Shown: piece after piece, positions 20,601-30,792 of the stretch | Layout of the letters: each line of letters begins with the position of its first letter | How positions within the stretch are numbered: position 1 is the stretch's first letter | Assembly (NCBI GenBank): GCA_034401135.1 | Contig: JAWZSP010000002.1 | Location: 1,860,001-1,924,000 of the forward strand | Direction: 5' to 3' | Origin: Volutella citrinella | Taxonomy: Eukaryota > Ascomycota > Sordariomycetes > Hypocreales > Nectriaceae | DNA: 64,000 nt | Program-made: the position numbers and the translations under genes | Notes under the pieces: generated by a model | Told to the model about the DNA's origin: nothing | What the model saw: the letters and a program-made list of their open reading frames with translations, nothing else | Databases searched by the model: none

Positions 20601-21808
20601 GCCCAAATTAGAGATAGAGGGGCCAGGTTGAGAGCACTTTCGCGAAATCGGTTAATGACGTCGCCCAGACCCTGCCAGGTCATCATTTCTACAAGGGTGT
20701 AAGTCATGTAGGTCGTCATAACATCGTCCGCATTGGAAGATTGAATATTGGCCAACGGGTGAGGGAACGCCCTTGTCGGGGACCACGGCATCCTAGACAT
20801 GTTAGAATCCGCGCACACCCGAGAGAGAGAGAGAGAGAGAGAACAACTCACGTAAACATCATGTGCAGTGGGATGCCGAGCTTTTCGGCAACATGAATGT
20901 GCGCAAAGCTGGGGGGGTTCGCGATGATTGCATCAGCGACGAAGGGCTCGTTTTGACCATCGCCTGGGGCGGCAAACACATCCTCGAGCGGCGCATTCGC
21001 AGCATGAGGCTTCGGTGGAGGGCCCAGCCCGTTCCCTGTCTCGATGCATGACCGCCAGCAGCCAAGCAGGATTTCTGAGATTCCCTTCCTCCGCTTCGTG
21101 ACTTCACCGCTTGTGATGGCGTCAAATCCGGGCATGAGGCCAGGGTACTTGACCATGAAGGCCATCAGCTCGGCGGGGTCGCCTCCGATGCTGAAGAACT
21201 CCAGGCCATTCTCCTCGACGAATTTCTGAAATGTCCCGTGGGTGGCGATGCGGACTCGATGCCCATATGTGTCTTTGAGGACCTTGCCGAGGGCGACAAA
21301 GGGCTGGACGTCACCGCGCGAGCCTACAATCTGAATGACAATGTTGAGCCTTGGCGGCGGAACCTGGCCGGGCTGACCACCGAGGCTGGGGGGGATATAC
21401 GCCGGGGGCAGACCAGCTGGCTCAGGCTGGACAGAAACCTGGCTGTCAAGCGTGGGCGCGAGCAGATCCAGCAACCTGCGATTCTTGGTGTTGATGTTGA
21501 TATTGATGCGGCCGTCATCTGCGGAGATGGTCAGCCAACTGCGCAAAGCTTAGAAAGCTCCTCTTCGGAACAAATAAACTGCTGTCCATACTCGTCACGT
21601 TTGCGCCAGCCTCGAATCCGGGCTGGGAGAACTGGAGCTGGTCATGCTCGGCGCCATATGGGGGCGGGGCACCGTCATCCACAGGACCAAGCTCAGGGAT
21701 CTGGAAGCCATCGCTAGCTAGAGCAGCGGCCGTCGCCTCAGCGGTTGGGCGCCGCCGAAGGCTCGGCGCGGCGGACAGCTGTCTTCGCAGCTCATGCTTC
21801 TCATCCAT
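17697..21808 (-). CDS. Family-28 glycosyltransferase (UDP-sugar:sterol glucosyltransferase-like) with C-terminal UIM array
   Basis: Six exons read right to left: 21808-21592, 21518-20852, 20792-20556, 20505-19738, 19688-18874, 18826-17697; 1277 residues, frame kept at every join. Residues 131-146 read NIVIQIVGSRGDVQPF, the start of the sugar-acceptor half; the donor-binding block with HHGGAGTT lies near residues 489-496. Family members put glucose from UDP-glucose on sterols or related lipids. Residues about 640-900 (exon 5) hold a Ser/Thr-rich linker and Gly-rich amphipathic segments (GVGRIVSTGVKSP, GKGIGGIMTKPVAG) that may bind membranes. The last 230 residues hold six UIM-like motifs (E-E..A..S type) at about 1047, 1066, 1112, 1165, 1194 and 1251, and a weaker one near 1218. 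Intron 3 (20555-20506) uses a GCAAGT donor. Unlike yeast Atg26, no PH/GRAM domains are visible before the transferase. Confidence 0.88.
20821..20842. repeat. (GA)11 dinucleotide repeat inside intron 2
   Basis: A perfect GA run on the plus strand, thus a CT run on the coding strand, placed a few bases after the 5' splice site of the glycosyltransferase intron 20793-20851. Confidence 0.85.
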
Positions 21809-23410
21809 GGTGGCGGACTGGAGTGTTGAAAGGTTGACGTAGCTGGAGAGCAGCTGTGGTGGGGTATGTTTCGATATATCTATCGATGGCTCCAGCTGTT
21901 TGATAGCGGGGGGGCACTAGCGCTGTTGGATGTATGCGCTGTAAGGCAGTATCGTATGGGCTAGGAACAACGAAAATAAGGTCCGGGTACCTGAGGGAGC
22001 TGGGCGGGCTGCCTCACCATAGGTACCGACCCTAGCCTTTCACAGCAGCAGAACGGGTGGCGCGTACGGGGGGTTGCGTCGACCTTTTGAGGCGGCAGCT
22101 TTGGGCATGCGTCGGTCGCTGAAACACCAGCAGAAACCCCGTCGGGAGCCGGCCTTTGATTCGATGTGCCGGTAGTGCAGCCTAGTGAGGCAAAACGAGC
22201 TGCACTATCACGGCGCCGCGGGCGTCGCAGGCGTCGTCATCAACAGCTGGACCTGGCTAGTCCTCCTTGCACAGCCACGTCGAACCCTCAGCTCGCAAAC
22301 TGCAGCATTGAGAAATTATGGAAAATAAATTGGAACCGCCAACTGCAACCAGGCTGAACCGGCAGAGGCGGGAAGAAAATGTGGAATCCCAAGCAATGGG
22401 ATGTCAAGTTTCCAAGTGCTAGTGTAGCATCTCGTCGTTCCCATTCGCATTCGGTTCTCGGATGCTTAGCCCATACCTAGCCTCTCCCTGGCCATGGATA
22501 ATCCCCTGAAAACAGAGCCAGTGGCCAGATACATAGTTTGGGACCATATGAGATATCTCGTATTTACGGATCTTCCACAAATGAAAGCCCTGGTCGCCTT
22601 CTGTTCCGGGAATCCGTGGATTAACGACGTCATGGAGACATGCAATTGCACATCGAAGGTGTCAAGCTGTGTAGTCTGTGATCTTTAAACCACGAATCAT
22701 TGTCTCAGCCGTACAACTTGGGCTGGCTCACGATTGAAAGACTGAGAATAATCAGATCGATGATTGCCAGAAGTATCCAAGTCATTCACGACTAGTAGCA
22801 CTTAAAGGTCATGATGGCCAATGTTGACTGCCTGTAATACAGTTCAGTTAGTAGACGCATCCGAGATGCTGCGTGGCCATAATCCAGAAGCCCCTTGTGC
22901 GGAATAGAGAATTTCTTTGAATCACTTTCACATGTCACAGCATGCTGAGGAATACACAAGTCATTAGCCTCGAGTGCCACGGGCGACTGACCAATGATGA
23001 AGCCATCAAGTCCACACTGCCACCCAGCAGCAGCTGTCCTCATCAAGTATATCCAGTATTGTCTCCCACATACCTCTGTCTGAATTGGAACAGCTTCGTC
23101 CAGGAGTTGGTCACCCAATGGGTCGTGATGAAAGCCCAGTGCAAGGCACTGGATGCAGAGAACATTTGTGCGCAAAAGCAGAATAAGTCCGGGGCTGATA
23201 AATTGGACTCCTTTGTCATGGTATAATACAAGTTGTTTTCATCCGAAGAGCCGCGGTGCAACATAACAAACACACCCAGTTGTGGCCAATTAACCCCCGT
23301 AGAAGATCCCACCACATCGAATTGCCCTCAAGGAAACGTACGCCCCAATGCGAAATGCAGCCATCCACGATTGCGCTTTCTCCCCTCCGTCACGTCATCC
23401 GTCCGCTCGC
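21809..23410. other. Intergenic region, 1.6 kb
   Basis: The left part is the promoter of the glycosyltransferase gene. A 128-codon minus-strand frame at 22792-23175 reads protein-like in its second half (CIPQHAVTCESDSKKFSIPHKGLLDYG..) but has no clear start context, partner exons or family match. It may be a relic or chance. The right end is the 3' flank of Sec61 beta. Confidence 0.4.
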
Positions 23411-24102
23411 TTAGCTGGAGAATTTTCGGGTGATCTTGGCAATAACTAATGGCACGAGTTAGAGGATCGATGCCACATGGCCCGGGTCCGGATCCGAAGG
23501 GGGCTTACTGTGCAGGGCAACGACGCTGAAGATGAAGACCAGAGACAGAACGAGGACAACGACGGGGTCGACCTTCAGGCCGGGGGACTCGTCGGTGTAG
23601 AGGCCTAGTGGCGGTTAGAAGGTCAGTTCTTCAAAGAGTGCCGAGCTTGGCCATGTCACACGACCAGGCCGAGCTCAGGGGTGGGATGGGGTCACATACG
23701 CAGCATGGTGCTGCTGGAGCCGCCAGCGCCGGCAGCACGGGTGCTGCTAGGTCGGGCATTGGCAATCTTCTCCTTCTGGTCGGCAGCGGCGCGTCGTCGG
23801 ATCGCAGTTCGGGGGCCGCCAGGGGGAGTAGGGGATGAGGGACGGCCGACGGAGGCGCCGCTGGCAGCAGCACCAGCATCAGGGGAAGAGGGACGAGGAG
23901 AAGACTGCAAGCTACGTATTAGCCACCCGGGTTCGAACAGAGGGCACAGCAGTGACAAGACGAGCTGCGGCCGCCCCAGTAGCGTCAAATTGGCGATGGC
24001 TTCTCGCGACGATGCGCCAGACAGCTAGCCACGTGCGACTGGGTCGGCGCGCGAAGCTTCGAGGTGTCGGGACTGCGTGGGAGATTCGGGCGCGCGTACC
24101 AT
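23411..24102 (-). CDS. SEC61B: Sec61 beta subunit of the ER protein translocon
   Basis: Four exons read right to left: 24102-24100 (only the ATG), 23904-23700, 23604-23509, 23445-23411; introns 195, 95 and 63 nt; 112 residues. Sec61 beta (yeast Sbh1) is the small tail-anchored subunit of the Sec61 channel in the ER membrane. Seen: a Ser/Pro-rich start [11 protein letters not shown], the motif [16 protein letters not shown], a Gly/Ser stretch, [21 protein letters not shown], one membrane segment ending [15 protein letters not shown] and a short TRKFSS end, all typical. The first intron separates the start codon from codon 2: no ATG lies in frame upstream of SSPRP in exon 2, and the ATG at 24102 in a CACC-ATG context is followed directly by a GTACGC donor, with TTGCAG just before TCT TCT. 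That first exon is inferred from the fit. Confidence 0.9.
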
Positions 24103-25338
24103 GGTGAGGAGAAACCGACGAGATCTAGGGAGTGTGAGTGACGAGGAATCGCTGCAGGATTCCGAAAGTCGAATGGGCGGTTGGAAAGGGAAAATGGACT
24201 GGACGATTGGGGTGGAATTGAGGACTCGAGCTGGGCTGGCGAAATTGTGGTACTACCCCCGTAATGGGAGGGAGTTGAGGCCACATTCACAGAAAGGAGA
24301 GTTGCGGCCAAACTTTTCTCCGCCACCCACCACAAGCCACTGGAGCTTGAGCTTGGCACTGTCGGACTGCCCAAAAGAGGTAATTAGGTGCTGGTCAATA
24401 CTAGTAGTAACCACAGCCTCATGGACAATTGGCGACAGGCAAGGAGCTAGACAGCTCTCCAATGCTCAGCTTTTACTCCGCTTTCCCATTTAGCCTTCTC
24501 TCCGTGCATCCATCACATTTCTTGACACCTGGTAAAGGATTTTGGGACAAATTTTACAATTTGATGAGACTATGTATCGCAGAGGCCAACCAGGAGTCTC
24601 TACATTCGCTGATCCGTGTTGCATCAAAGCGAAACGCTCTCTCGCTCGCCTCCGAGTCCGCTCGCAGACTCGTCATGCAGTGGGGTGTGGTAGTAATTCA
24701 GAAAGAAGCAGAATCAAGACGCAACCATGAAACAAATGGAATCGCAATGTCCCGCCCCCAATAGGGCGGCCTATCCTCCGCGCGAGACGCCTCCCGTCTT
24801 ATTCCAAACCATCTCGCCTACTGCGAGGCATGGACCAGAAGACATCTCCCATCACAGATTCGCCTACTAGTACTTTTTGCTCTCGTCTGCCAAAGAGAGT
24901 CTGCCAACTTGCCCATCCGTTGGCCCATCCACGTGTATTCATCCCAAGGAGGAGATGCTCTGATTCCCCCTTCCGCGGCCAGTCCTTGATGTTTTTATGT
25001 CCGCCGTTGCTCCGAAAATGTGGGATGCGGTAGTAACGCCTGCTTCATATCGGACCCGTGGCAGGCCGGGGTCTTTTGGCAAACAAAGAAGTCTCATGCG
25101 GAGAGAAATCTCGAGCTGATGATGGGGGACTGTTAACCGCCAACAAAAGACTCGGTTATGTAAGATTAGACAGTAGTACATCTACACCATGAATCGAAAG
25201 CTCTCAACCAAACGCCTTTCGCTATGATGGCAATTGTGCAGATCGAGGTGTGTTGTGTCAATCGTAAAGAGGTATTCGGGTGTGTGTATGGGGGTGTATG
25301 TGAGTTTTGTGTGAAAGTTGTAAGGAAAAAAAGGTCTC
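24103..25338. other. Intergenic region, 1.2 kb
   Basis: The promoter of Sec61 beta on the left and the 3' flank of the phosphatase gene on the right. I see no gene. Confidence 0.55.
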
Positions 25339-26945
25339 TTAGAGAGTGACATCGAGGACAAGGCTGACGTCTGCGACGTTGGGGCCAGCCAGGTCCTCGA
25401 GAACGGGGATAAGGTCCAGGAGCTCATTGTCATGCGCGTCGGAGAACCAGCTGCTGATCGGAACGGCATGTTGAGGGTGGAAGATGTAGGAGGTCGGTGA
25501 GTTGTCGATAATGATGGTGTCCTTGAGGTCGCGTCCAATCTGCGAAAGATCCTTGACGTAGTTGCCTTGGTGGTTGTAGCAGCTCTCACGGAATAATCGA
25601 TGGTGGACGACTTTGTGAATGTCAAGCTGATCCAGTAGAGGGTCGCCATACTGCAAACCACCAGTTAGTTTGCGCCCCGGCAAGAGGGGAGTTTCGTCGA
25701 CTCACCTTAGAGACAGACGCCGTAAAGACAACCACTTCGTATAGTTCGCCAACCCTCTTCATAAACTCGTCCACACCTGGTCGTTTGATTACATAGACGT
25801 TGTGGTAATTGCCCTCGATTTCAACGGGTAGGATGAAATCAGCTTGGTGGAGGATCTAAAGCAATACTTAGCAAAATGCTCATTAAATAAGATGACAAGT
25901 GGCATACCTTGAAGGAGCTGTGGACCAAAGTTTCGTCGAGGTCCAAAACTAGACACTTTCGCCCCTTGTGCTCGGGGGCAATGGGAGGTAGTAGCCACTT
26001 CCGTGGTTCCGAAGGCCCAGCCTCCATAAGCCCCTGGCTGGTCGGAACGGGGCTGGGGCCGACAGGAGGCGGAGATGCCCTCACTTGCGAAGCCTCGTCG
26101 GCTGTAGGGGCAACAGTTGCTCCTTCCGTCTCAGCAGCAGCAGCAGCCGGGGCATCTCGCATGTCTACGTCGTTATCCGTGGGTTTGACTTCGTTCTGAG
26201 TTTCGTTGGTTGAACCGGAGGCCTTGGGCGGCTCAACAGTCACTGCCGGGGGGACGGGCTGTTTGGTCTCCTGGTTCTCTCTCTCCGTCACGGTAATCTC
26301 GTCGTTGGTGCTCCCGGAGGATGCGGGTTCGTCCTTGGTCTCTTGGTTGGCAACAAGTGGTTGAGCGTCCTTCTCTGTCACAGGCTTGGGCTGCTCCTGA
26401 GGAGTTGCGGTTCGCGACTTGGCCGTTGTGGGTCTGGCAGGAAGCTTCTCGAGCTTATGCACGTTTTCCGTGTTGTCGTCAAGCGTGTTGGGGCTGTTCG
26501 GGGTGACGCAGCAGCTAAGAAATGAGAACAGGCCACCACTCTTCTTCTTCTTCTGCGTCGAGGCGACGGGCGAGGTCGGCTGTGAGTTGACTGGAGTGTT
26601 TGTTGGCTCGGTGTCGCCTCCGCCCGTGCGGTTGCTAGACGTACTACCGTTGCGTCGTCGCCCAAAGCTGCCTCTAGAGTCCTTTGATCGGCTGCCGATG
26701 CTGTTGCGCGACTCGCTGACAGTGGCCCCACTCAATCCGGTGGAGGTTGGTGACGATTGGTTTTTCTGGGAAGATGATCGAGAGGGAACTTGAAGGAGGC
26801 TGCGACCTTTCTTGGAACCTGTCCCGTCTTCCGGCGACAAGAGGTCCTTTTCCTTGGCCATCTCAGTTTCGACCTTGTTAGTGTGCGGTTTGATCTCGTC
26901 TGTCGGGTTGTCTGTCGAGCTGTGAGGCTGGATCTTGTCGGACAT
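25339..26945 (-). CDS. PSR1: Psr1-type HAD phosphatase (NLI/FCP1-like)
   Basis: Three exons right to left: 26945-25908, 25855-25706, 25650-25339; introns 52 and 55 nt; 499 residues. The catalytic C-terminal domain carries the HAD motif DLDETLV at residues 335-341 with the two aspartates at 335 and 337, then [23 protein letters not shown] and [14 protein letters not shown] blocks, as in CTD/NLI-interacting phosphatases. The long disordered N-terminal half is Ser/Thr/Pro/Glu-rich and contains GLFSFLSCC at residues 138-146; in yeast Psr1/Psr2 a Cys pair of this kind is palmitoylated for plasma-membrane anchoring in the general and sodium stress responses. Here it is internal rather than N-terminal. 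The frame runs 33 codons upstream of the ATG at 26945; I chose 26945 because homologous N-termini begin with a similar MS/MD-x-K-x-QP segment and a TTTCTAG acceptor-like site precedes it. Confidence 0.87.
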
Positions 26946-29900
26946 GATTGCTGATACTCTAGAAACAAGGTCAGTCGCTATCCGCATATCAAGTTTGACG
27001 ATTTCGGGTGGTTTGCCGCCAGAGCCGCAGTTGGGTGTGCCCATATGGCCCGGGGGGGATCACAGGAATTCGCCGGCGAGACGGCCATCAACAGATTGGC
27101 CGAGGTACAGAATGAACCCTGCGTACAAAGATTGCTTCCGTATCCTCCAAGGCCGCCGGCGAGGACGACCAAGATGCACGCTGCGACGCGCCAGGAATGC
27201 GAGGACTTACGTTAGGTACCCGTGCCCGTTCAAACCAGACCAAACAGATGTCAGCCCCCGAATGCTTCAGGCAATGAGCGGGTGACGCCTTTATCGCAGT
27301 CGGGCGAGAAGCGCTGCGAAAAATAGAGGAAACGGATTCAGGAGGCGATTCGAGCGCGGCAGGCAGTTCGCTGAGGGAGATTGCGGCAAGGAGTCGGCCC
27401 AGGGCAGGAAAGTGGCTGGGAAGACGATGGTGGTTGAAGCGCGAAACGCAGCGACAAGATCGGGCGGCGGCCGAAGGGAAAATGTTCAAGTTTTGAGGGA
27501 ATGAAGGTGAAAGAGTGACTTGTATCGAAAGGGCCGCTGGCTCGCGTAGCGCGCAGAACTGCGAACGAACTGCGTACTCACGGCGGATGGGGTCGGTCGG
27601 AGATGGAGCTCGGTGAGGAGGAGGGACGGAAGAGGGACGGAGGACGGCGTTGTGAGAGAGAGGGCGGATCGGAGGCTCAGGCCCAGGCGCTGAGGAGCTG
27701 GCGGCGCAAGCGAGATGATGGGCTTTAAACGTCCTTGGCTGGCGCTGGACTGGACGGGGATGGCCTGGTGCAAGCAGCGAGCAGGGGATGTGGGCGCTCT
27801 GAAGGCTTGACTAGGACTGGCTTGACTGGTCGCTAGGTCGCTGGAGACTGGGCGGGCTGGGCGGACTGGGCTGGACTGGGACGCGGGCTGGGTGTGCTGG
27901 GGTGGGTGGGAGGAGGGTTGAGGTGTGAGTGGAGTTTGCCTCGAGATTAGGTCGGCTGGGAGAGGTGCTGGGGTCATAGATGTCTATCGCGCCGTGAGTC
28001 GTGTGCCCCTATACACACTGTGCATCCCGGCCACGACGCGCCTGCCGCCTCGACCACAGTAGCGCCTCCCACCGTCTGCAGGGTATTTACGCACGGTCTG
28101 TTTGATAGCTCACTACGGCACCCATCCCCTGTCTCTCATCTCCGCTAATAATGGTGCCCGCCAAGCTCATATTAACCACTGGACCTATTACCGTGTTACC
28201 GCTCGCAGCCCCCCCCAAAACCACCCTCCCCACGGCGGTCGACGGCTCGACGCTCGGTGCGGCGCCTGCCCCCCTGGTCAATTCTGGAGCTTGTGGGCTG
28301 CCCTTCGGACGCTAGTCCCGGAGACGCTGTGATTGCTCGAGTGTTCTGTCGAGTGCATGCGGCGATGCGGCGAGACATGGCTAGTAGTAGATCCCGTCGG
28401 GTCGATTCCTACGCAAATTGCAGACTATTATCTGATGTCCAGTAATTACGCACTCTCTCTTCGTTTCTTGACGGCTAGTCTGAGTCCTCCGTGCCCCCCC
28501 CCCCAAGCCTAAGGTAGGCAGGTAGAGTGTGTGCTTGGCCAAGCGCCTACGCAGATGGGCCGCATCCTTCAGGGATCCTCCTTAGTACCTAGCGGAGGCT
28601 GCTGCTGGCAGTGGAGCACAGGCGAGGGACTGGAGGCGCAAACAGAAGAACGAGCCAGCAGCAGCCCAGCAGCGAGGGATGAGGAAAGGACTCATGGGAG
28701 TCCATCGATAGGATGAGCTTTGGTGACACTTGACATGGGCGCCAATGGCAAGTGTGACGAACCAGGTTGCGCCAGCAGTGGTCGCGCGCTTTACTCTGCC
28801 TCCTCCTCAAGGCGCGGCGAGCTAAGAATACCTCCCGCGTGCTTCCTATTGTCAGCTCCCAGGCGCTCCTTGTCCATCCCATGCACAAGCTCCAGGCCTG
28901 AGCAGCGTCCCACGTCCCTCCCACGTCTTGCCCACGTCCGACGGATGGGGTGGACGAGGGCGAAAGGTGGAGGCCGGAGAGCTCTGCATACTTGGTGCAT
29001 GCCATTAATTATCTAGTATCATCATCGTGCAGAGCGAAGCGACCCGGAACCTGGCGAGTCCCTATTCCACCAAGGCGTTGAAATTCACAGGCCACCCAGG
29101 CCACCGCCCGGCCACGAGAGGCAGAAGCAACGTGGTGGTGGCCGGGTCACCCTTCCCGTGCCCGTCCGAGACCAGATGCCTTTGTGGCAGCGTTGTGATT
29201 GGGCGTGTTGGCGCCCGGAACGGTGATGTCCCCATGCATCGTGGACCTCTCGACGGGCCAGTCGAGGGACCTACATACCCGCTGCGCTCAACTCGAGACC
29301 ATCCTAGTGTCCGGCGCTCCCCTCGTCCGCCCTCGCCGGTCGGGATTGGCTGCCACGTCCGGAGATGGTTGCCCATGGGCTGTAGATCAAATCGGAGCGC
29401 AACCTGCCGCTGTCAATCCAAACGCCTTGATTATGCTCGTATCCAGCCTTGGGGATTGCGACTTGCGCCCGACGCGCCCAGCACTTTTGGAGACGGGGAC
29501 CACCATGGTAGCACCAGCGCACGCCGCGCACCGTCCTCGCTAGGCCAGAGAGCACGCACTGTGGGACGGAGCTCCGAGCTTTGTGCAAGGGCCAGAATGG
29601 ATGTGTGAACTGACATTGACAAGGGGGTTCCCATGAATCCCATCCCCATCCCCTGGGCCCCTGGCAAGCCTGGGCACTAGCGATCGGCGCGGGCCTCAAG
29701 ACCACTGCAGGTCAACTGGCTTGGCCACTGCGCAAGTACCCAATATTGAATCTACCCTATGCCTCTGAATGTTGCCATGAACGCGGCTTGGAGACTACCG
29801 GACATGTAGCATAGGCCTATTCTGGTTGATGTTATTCTCGCATTGCGTAAATCATATCAGGTGCCAGTGTTTCCTCTGCCTCGCCTGATGTCAAACTACT

Positions 29901-30792
29901 TGGGCATTGAAGTCTTAGTGAACGAATACGACGATTCTATTGCTTCGACTTACATTAGACCCGAAAAGACAGCCACATAACCCGCGAGCACGTGTTGCGC
30001 CACTGGCGATATCCTTACCCCCAGAAATGTATGCAGCTATTAATGGTGGCATTACAGGAGCCTATTATTATTGTCCTGACAGAAGGCTGCTTATCACAAT
30101 CGCACGCACGTCGCGAGTTCACGCCAAAATTCATGTGTCCTCCTTCTGGCAACGCAGAGGATTTCCGCCTTGGGTTAGCTGAGGACGCTCCTATCCGTGC
30201 ACCAACCAACCAAGCTGGGCGCTGACTCGCTGAGTAGGAGATCGATCCGTGACTAGCCCGTCTTTGGTGTTAGACTGTTGCTGACTGTCCGGTGGCCACT
30301 GGCGACCAATAAGCTGGGCGACTGCTCGCCAAATCGCCCCCGACTTTTACTCCGGAATCTGCGCCACATTTACCCCAGGCCAAGCTGCTGCTCCCCAGAC
30401 AGCCACATCATGTGACAGCCCAAAGGGCACTCCTCGTGGCGTCATCGCCCCCAGGCCCATGCTTGCCGGTTCCGTTTGGTGGGCACTGCACTTGGCAGTA
30501 CCAAGTCACCTGTGCCTCTGCCTCGGAAGCCGCCTTCACATGCCATCATGGGCCTTCACCACCCTCGCCCCGGCATCGTCATTGCGGCCACAAGCTGGGA
30601 CAAGTCACACCCGCCCAACCGCCAATCTGCCACGCTTTTTTGAAACCTCCTCGCAACCTTCCTCCTTCACTACGACCGCGCCCAACATCCGATACCTCGA
30701 AATTCCCACCCATGGACCAGAGAGCTGTCTAGCAGCGGCGGCGACGGAAACCCTAGCGACCGTGTAGTCCAGCATCCACCTCCACCTGCAAC
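26946..30792. other. Intergenic region, 3.8 kb
   Basis: The left third (to about 28000) is CT-rich on the minus strand and fits the long leader and promoter of the phosphatase gene, perhaps with a 5'-UTR intron near 26955. A 163-codon minus-strand frame at 27486-27977 has leader-like Pro/Ser composition and no family. A run of C residues lies at 28493-28503. The rest shows no gene on either strand. The last 400 bases are the promoter of the ABC transporter gene. Confidence 0.5.

Noticed and set aside
23920..23945. GGTTCGAAC-like tRNA B box
   Set aside because: Inside the Sec61 beta first intron, with no A box or acceptor stem at the right distance.
27486..27977. 163-codon minus-strand open frame
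   Set aside because: Pro/Ser/Arg-rich random composition in the leader of the phosphatase gene, no domain and no splice partner.
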